Shown: positions 59,464 to 64,000 of the stretch, in pieces | How positions within the stretch are numbered: position 1 is the first letter of the stretch | Layout of the letters: every line of letters starts with the position of its first letter | Source: Quercus robur | Taxonomy: Eukaryota > Streptophyta > Magnoliopsida > Fagales > Fagaceae | Direction: 5' to 3' | Assembly (NCBI RefSeq): GCF_932294415.1 | Contig: NC_065541.1 | Location: 54,600,290-54,664,289 of the forward strand | DNA: 64,000 nucleotides | Program-made: the position numbers and the translations under genes | The notes under the pieces: generated by a model | Databases searched by the model: none | Told to the model about the DNA's origin: nothing | What the model saw: only the letters and a program-made list of their open reading frames with translations

Positions 59464-60655
59464 GGAAAATTGTACTTTACCCACCTGTGGTTTGACCCGT
59501 TTTAACAGTGCCCATCCGTGATTTAAAAGTTATCACGTAACCCACCTGAGGTGATCTCCGTTACCCACCTCTCCATTCTCACCGTTAAAAATAGGAGTAA
59601 ATGTGTCTTTTTCATTATATTTTATGTCTCTCTCCTATTTTCTCTCCTTTTTCTCCTTCTTCTTCTTCACATAAAATATAAAAGAAAACCAATACACCTA
59701 CAATCACAAACAAAGCCACAAATCCATGTGAACATACACCCACAAATTCGCTAGCCTTCCACTACTAAATCCAAAAATTGACTACTTAAATCTTCATAGA
59801 ACAATCACAAAATAAAACTCTAACTCTCTTTCTTTTGCTGGGTTCTCTAAAAAAAACCCAAATTTGCAAGTAAAAAAAAAACCCCAGCAATTTGTTCAAA
59901 TTGACTACTTAATTCTTCATAGAACAATCACAAAATAAAACTTTAACCCTCTTTCTTTTGTTGGGTTTTCTAAAAAAAACCCAGATTTGCAAGTAAAAAA
60001 AAAATCTGCAAAAAAAAAACCCAACAATTTGTTCAAATTGCTAGGTTCAAATTTTTTGGGTTTAATGGATTTGTGGGTTAATGGATCAATACTGCTACAA
60101 CCACAGATCCAGCAGTGAACCCAACTCTGTTCAAAACGGCACCACTCTAAGCTAGTCCAGGAGCTTTAGCAAGTGGAGTACTAATCGAAGATGGATGACT
60201 CACCAGAGCCTCAGAAGAAGCTGGAGGAGGAGATGGTGGAGAGTTCACCACTGCCAGAGATGGAGCAGGCACTGGAGTCTTTCTAACTGTAGGCGGCGGC
60301 GCTGAAGCTTTAGGAGCAGGTGCTTGTGTTGGCAACTTTGATGGAGAGTGTGAAGGAGACTGGGCTAAAGTTGATATAGAGGAAAACCCAAGTTTCAATA
60401 CACCTTCTTGCTTGCAAGTGTCAAATTTCACTTTGGCAATCTAAGTGAAGAGAGAAAGGGATTATGGGTTTGGGGATTTTTAGGGATTCTAAGGTAGAAA
60501 GAGGGAGAGAGAGCTCGTTCTTCCTTTTAGGGTTATAATTTTGATTTATATAGTAAAGAGGATTTTCTAATGGAAATAGCAAAGGTGGATAGCGGGGATC
60601 TAACAGAGGTCATCGTTAAAACGGGTCAGACCCCATATGGGTAAAGTGCAATTTT
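59464..60655 (-). mobile_element. TIR element carrying an arabinogalactan-protein gene segment
   Basis: The left end aattgtactttacccacctg and the right end, reversed, aattgcactttacccatatg form an inverted pair. Inner matches include gacccgttttaac and accgttaaaaat/atcgttaaaac. The right end runs into a long T tract, so the TSD cannot be read and the exact ends are uncertain. Inside, on the minus strand, is a recognisable AGP gene piece (60078-60431). The plan resembles a Pack-type element; Mutator membership is an inference. Confidence 0.6.
60078..60431 (-). pseudogene. Captured arabinogalactan-protein (AGP) fragment with internal stop
   Basis: The frame begins with element-derived text, then reads LGFSSISTLAQSPSHSPSK. 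That resembles the tail of an AGP signal peptide followed by a Ser-Pro/Ala-Pro-rich mature region (about codons 25-95). After APGLA comes a TAG stop (60147-60149). The same frame then continues SGAVLNRVGFTAGSVVVAV to a stop at 60078, which is the hydrophobic GPI-anchor signal of classical AGPs. Loss of the signal-peptide start and the in-frame stop make a working AGP unlikely. Confidence 0.7.
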
Positions 60656-60670
60656 TTTTTTTTTTTTTGG

Positions 60671-60813
60671 AAATTGGCTAATCAGACTACCATTTTTTTT
60701 TTTTTTAAACTAGACTATTTACGGTATTACCACGAACAATAGTCATGTGGTTTTAGTTCAGTACACATCCTCTAAACTTAACGAAACTCACAGAATCCAA
60801 AAAATCGACGGCC
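60671..60813 (+). promoter_or_regulatory. Upstream region of the Vms1-like gene
   Basis: Only about 150 bases separate the AGP-carrying element from the Vms1-like start codon, so the element sits in or next to this promoter. No TATA box is evident. Confidence 0.4.
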
Positions 60814-63800
60814 ATGGCGACCGTTCCTCTTTCCACCGCCACCACTGACAGGAACACGAACAACCATCAGCAAGAGAAACGACACCGTTCTATATTCGAC
60901 CTCCCACCACAATTCTTCGATTCCTGCCGCGTCCTCTCATCTCTACACTCTTCTATAGCTTCAATCTCCGAGTCCCTCGATAACACCAAAATCTCCGCCG
61001 CCGCCGCCGAAACCCTAGACGACCCTATAAAGGACGAGAATGCCTCCCAAAACGTCGCCGTAGTAGTACCTAGATTGACCTGCAATACCTGCAAGGCTGA
61101 GTTCGAGTCCCTCCAAGACCAGCGCTCGCACTTCAAGTCCGACATTCACAGATTCAATGTAATAACCATCTAAATTACTCAGCTTTTAAATTTCTCATTG
61201 ATAGATTGCTTTTTTTGGTTCGCTTCAATTGAATTGGGACAAATTGTTTGGGTCAGGTATGTTCTGGATTGTATATGGTATTGTGTAATCTCAATTTTGT
61301 GAAAAAAAAAACCCAATTTTTATTAACCATTGTTTTCTCTAAAGAGTTTTCATTGATTTTGGAAGCTAAAAGGACTTGCTTTTAATGCTAGAACAAACAG
61401 TACCTTTATACTCTTTTCATAACTGTTATTTTTTGAACTAAGTCAAAAAATCAGCTAATGATCAGAGAAAAATGTTTGATTTATATGCTTTTGAAATCTT
61501 TTGAAGAAAGAAAAACACCTATGGTTCCTTTGGATTAAGGAATTGAAAGAAAAGGATTTGGATTTCAATATGTGGTTTTAATAACTTGAATAGAGTATGG
61601 AATGATAGATTTTTTTTTTTATTATTGATGAAATTTATGAGGAGATTGAGCTTTATTAATATGTGGATTTGAAATTACTAGGTTTAAGATGTCAGTTTAA
61701 ATCCATAACATCACTAGTGTTTTTCTTTGAGCAATTTCTAAAACTCACTTCATCACATGTTAAATTTATACCAAGCAGTTTATAGTAACAACTGTTCTTC
61801 AAATTCCTTGATTTGAAATCCTCAAATCCAAATGCAACCCTAGTATTTTAGGTCAGTGGAATTGGGGATATGTTGATTAAAGTTTTGTTTTTTGTTTTGT
61901 TTTGTTTTTTGAATGCTTATTCAAAGCATATACTTGGTTATATGTGACCTTAGGTGAAGCTTAGCGTTGCTGGAAAGAAAATTGTGAGGGAGGAAGACTT
62001 TGATGAGTTGACATCTGACTCTTTCAAAGAGTATGATGTATCAAGTATATCCGGATCGGAGGATGAAGCTGAGAAGGGAGTTGGCCCCAACAGTGATTTG
62101 CACAAGGGAGCAAACGAAAACTTTAAGCAAAAGCTATTTATCCAGCTTAATACGAGAGAGAGAGTTTCGGTTTGGAAGAGTTTACTTATGAATGAATCTG
62201 AAAATATTTCTTATGAAAGTGATATAAGAGAAGATATTGGTGGGTACATGCCATGCTTAAGAGAGAACGAGGTGATTGAGAGACTGAAAAGTTTGATTCA
62301 TGAACCGAGGGATAATACCCATTTGAGAATTGTGTTGCTTGCAAGTGGTGGGCACTTTGCTGGCTGTGTCTTTGATGGTAATAAGGTCGTTGCTCACAAA
62401 ACATTCCACAGGTTAGAATATTTCCTTCTTTGAATGAACTAAATAGTGGTAATAGAAAGATTTTCATTAATGTTTTTATCTTTGCACCAATGCCCTTTAT
62501 CTCAAATGGTTGGCACTTTCTTCTCCCATTAGAATGGGTGGAGACTGATGTCACCTATTGTGTGTGTGTAACTTACCAATAAAAAAATGTTTTCATCTTT
62601 GCTTTTTTGCTTCTCCCCTGCCACAAATGGAGGATAGAACACTGTTCTCAGTGTCAGACTTGCCTTACTGTACGGAGTGTGTGCATGAGACGTCTGAGGC
62701 TCATGCACAAGTTGAATGTTCCCTAAGCTTTGTGGAGGAACTCTACAAATTAGCTTTGATTCTTGAGGCATCATCATTAGTCACACTTCAAGGCAAGCTC
62801 TGATATTTAAACACCACATGCCTTTTGGAAATTTTTCTTTAAAACAAGCTTTTCCTCCTAAATATTGTAATTGTTTAATCTGTGTCATGTTACATTAACT
62901 TTAGATCAGAGTCTTGTATGAAGCTTATTTCCTTTATGCACACATGGGATGAGTCTTATAATGGCTTCTTCAGGCATCCCTGGCCTCGAGGCAAGCCTCA
63001 AGGCGTTTCTAGAATGCTATCTCTAGATTTTGGTTTTCATTATATGGTTGTCTTGCAATTACATTTTTCTTTTATAGGCAAAATTTGGCTTTACAGCTGT
63101 ACGTTGTTTCTGCTTATGTTTTTTTTTTTGATAGATAATAACAGCTTTATTGATAAAAAAAAAGCACAATGAATTTACAATAGTAAACTCACTGCACTGA
63201 AAAGAATACAAACCAATAAAAAAGAAAGGCTAACAGAATTAAGGAAATCAAACAAATAGTGACAATGCGTAAACCCCTAAACCCGGGACCACTCAAACAA
63301 AGTCCTGAGTAGCAAAGACTTCACACAGTCTACAAGTCTCTCAGTTTCCTCAAAAGTACGGGCATTGCGCTCCTTCCAAATTAACCACAAAATACAAGCT
63401 GGAACCATATTCCACACTTTTGAAGTGTGATTCCCCAACCAATTCCACCATGCAGTAAGAAGAGAAACAACATTCTTGGGCATCACCCATTGAACCCCAA
63501 ACATACGAAGGACGTCACTCCACAAAGTATAAGCATACTTACAATGGATCAATAAATGATCCACAGTTTCCTCTTCACATCGACAAAGGCAGCACCAATT
63601 CACAAGAGGTAATGTCTTCTTAACGAGGTTGTCTATAGTAAGAAGCCCACCCCTAGCAGCTGTCCATAAGAAGAAGCCCACCCTTTTGTTTCTGCTTGTG
63701 TTTACCATCTGATTTGGGTAACTAACAAAGTGGGACACTTCTTGGCAAATTTAGGATAAAAAATTATAATCTATCTCATTTATTCTGTTCTGGTTTAAGT

Positions 63801-64000
63801 TAATGAGGCTCTAAGAGAGGAAATGAAGTTATTTAGTTCCCAATGAGCTTTAAATTGCACCTCCTTCTGTACAAATGGGTGGACGGTGAAGGCGTGTGTA
63901 ACTTACCAATTAGGGGGAAAAAAAGCTTGCATAATAGTTGTTGTGTATAATTGTTTAAACATTTTATGTCTACATGGAGAAATTGGTACTCCAAGACATT
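60814..64000 (+). CDS. Vms1/ANKZF1-type peptidyl-tRNA hydrolase, 5' part (runs off window)
   Basis: In yeast and animals Vms1/ANKZF1 cleaves peptidyl-tRNA on stalled 60S ribosomes during ribosome quality control. Exon 1 (60814-61158, 115 codons) holds a C2H2-like finger [20 protein letters not shown]...H near residues 88-112. Exon 2 (61954-62411) joins in frame (HRFN then VKLSVAGKK) and starts the VLRF1 hydrolase domain: [20 protein letters not shown], then HKTFHR just before the donor at 62412. The next exon, which should carry the catalytic Gln region and later the ankyrin repeats, was not found before 64000, so intron 2 exceeds 1.5 kb. The ATG at 60814 is the first in frame and is followed by a plausible N-terminus. 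Confidence 0.85.
61159..61953 (+). other. Vms1-like intron 1
   Basis: The donor gtaataac follows codon 115; the acceptor gaccttag precedes 61954. It contains a probable MITE at 61520-61843. Confidence 0.85.
61520..61843. mobile_element. MITE in Vms1-like intron 1
   Basis: The left end ggttcctttggattaaggaa and the right end, reversed, gggttgcatttggatttgag form an imperfect inverted pair, with interior blocks caaattccttg/caaggaattt-like. The TSD is uncertain (tat/tag). A worn MITE is the simplest reading. Confidence 0.45.
62488..62590 (+). mobile_element. SINE-like repeat in Vms1-like intron 2
   Basis: The text atgccctttatctcaaatgg...gtgtgtgtaacttaccaata ends in a short A-run. A partial relative (aaatgggtgg...gtgtgtaacttaccaatta) lies at 63855-63912. 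The tRNA-like first motif suggests a SINE, but the B box is unclear. Confidence 0.4.
63122..63685 (-). mobile_element. 5'-truncated LINE in Vms1-like intron 2
   Basis: Flanked by 18-bp direct repeats ttgtttctgcttatgttt (63104-63121) and ttgtttctgcttgtgttt (63686-63703), one mismatch. The poly-A tail appears as the T-run at 63122. It encodes on the minus strand a zinc-binding RVT domain: [19 protein letters not shown], then [18 protein letters not shown] (a CX2C...HX4C ligand pattern) and [13 protein letters not shown]. Insertion is opposite to the host gene and confined to the intron. Confidence 0.85.

Overview
The window is nuclear DNA of a flowering plant, most likely a core eudicot. The evidence is GT-AG split genes, a growth-regulating factor with a miR396 site, a fasciclin-like arabinogalactan protein, AT-rich intergenic DNA and several plant-specific transposon classes. 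The repeat types would suit a woody rosid, but that is an inference and no species is claimed.

Four host genes can be supported. (1) A GRF9-type growth-regulating factor on the minus strand (6172-9300, four exons) has one QLQ and two WRC domains and a miR396 site in the first WRC exon. (2) A single-exon fasciclin-like arabinogalactan protein lies on the plus strand (31043-32314). (3) A cytosolic/mitochondrial NADPH-thioredoxin reductase of the NTRA/NTRB type lies on the minus strand (52125-54278, two exons). (4) The first two exons of a Vms1/ANKZF1-type ribosome quality-control gene lie on the plus strand (60814 to beyond the window end). They are unrelated neighbours, not an operon or cluster.

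The rest is largely transposons, many with readable target-site duplications (TSDs). 1-5.4 kb: a retrotransposon LTR cut by the window edge, a SINE-like repeat, a MITE and a long-TIR element with another element inside it. 10-24 kb: a SINE, two related LTR retrotransposons without gag-pol (10903-14335 and 18378-23671) that share a tandemly repeated internal motif, a Tourist-like MITE, and LINE and hAT-like fragments. 24-29 kb: a Mutator-like element with a perfect 9-bp TSD, a SINE, a miniature two-LTR element inside a MITE, and a Pack-MULE carrying a captured PB1-domain gene segment. 33-41 kb: an L1-type LINE broken by a solo LTR and a hAT element, the latter holding a further MITE. 41-49 kb: two more long-TIR elements with 10-bp TSDs, one holding a solo LTR. 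44-51 kb: a diverged local duplication with different insertions in each copy. 54.6-57.9 kb: a tandem array with alternating 411- and 478-bp spacings. 58-61 kb: a SINE and a TIR element carrying a broken arabinogalactan-protein gene.

The most notable theme is transduplication. At least five long-TIR Mutator-like or similar elements lie within 60 kb, and two of them carry recognisable host gene pieces (PB1 domain; AGP with GPI-anchor signal).
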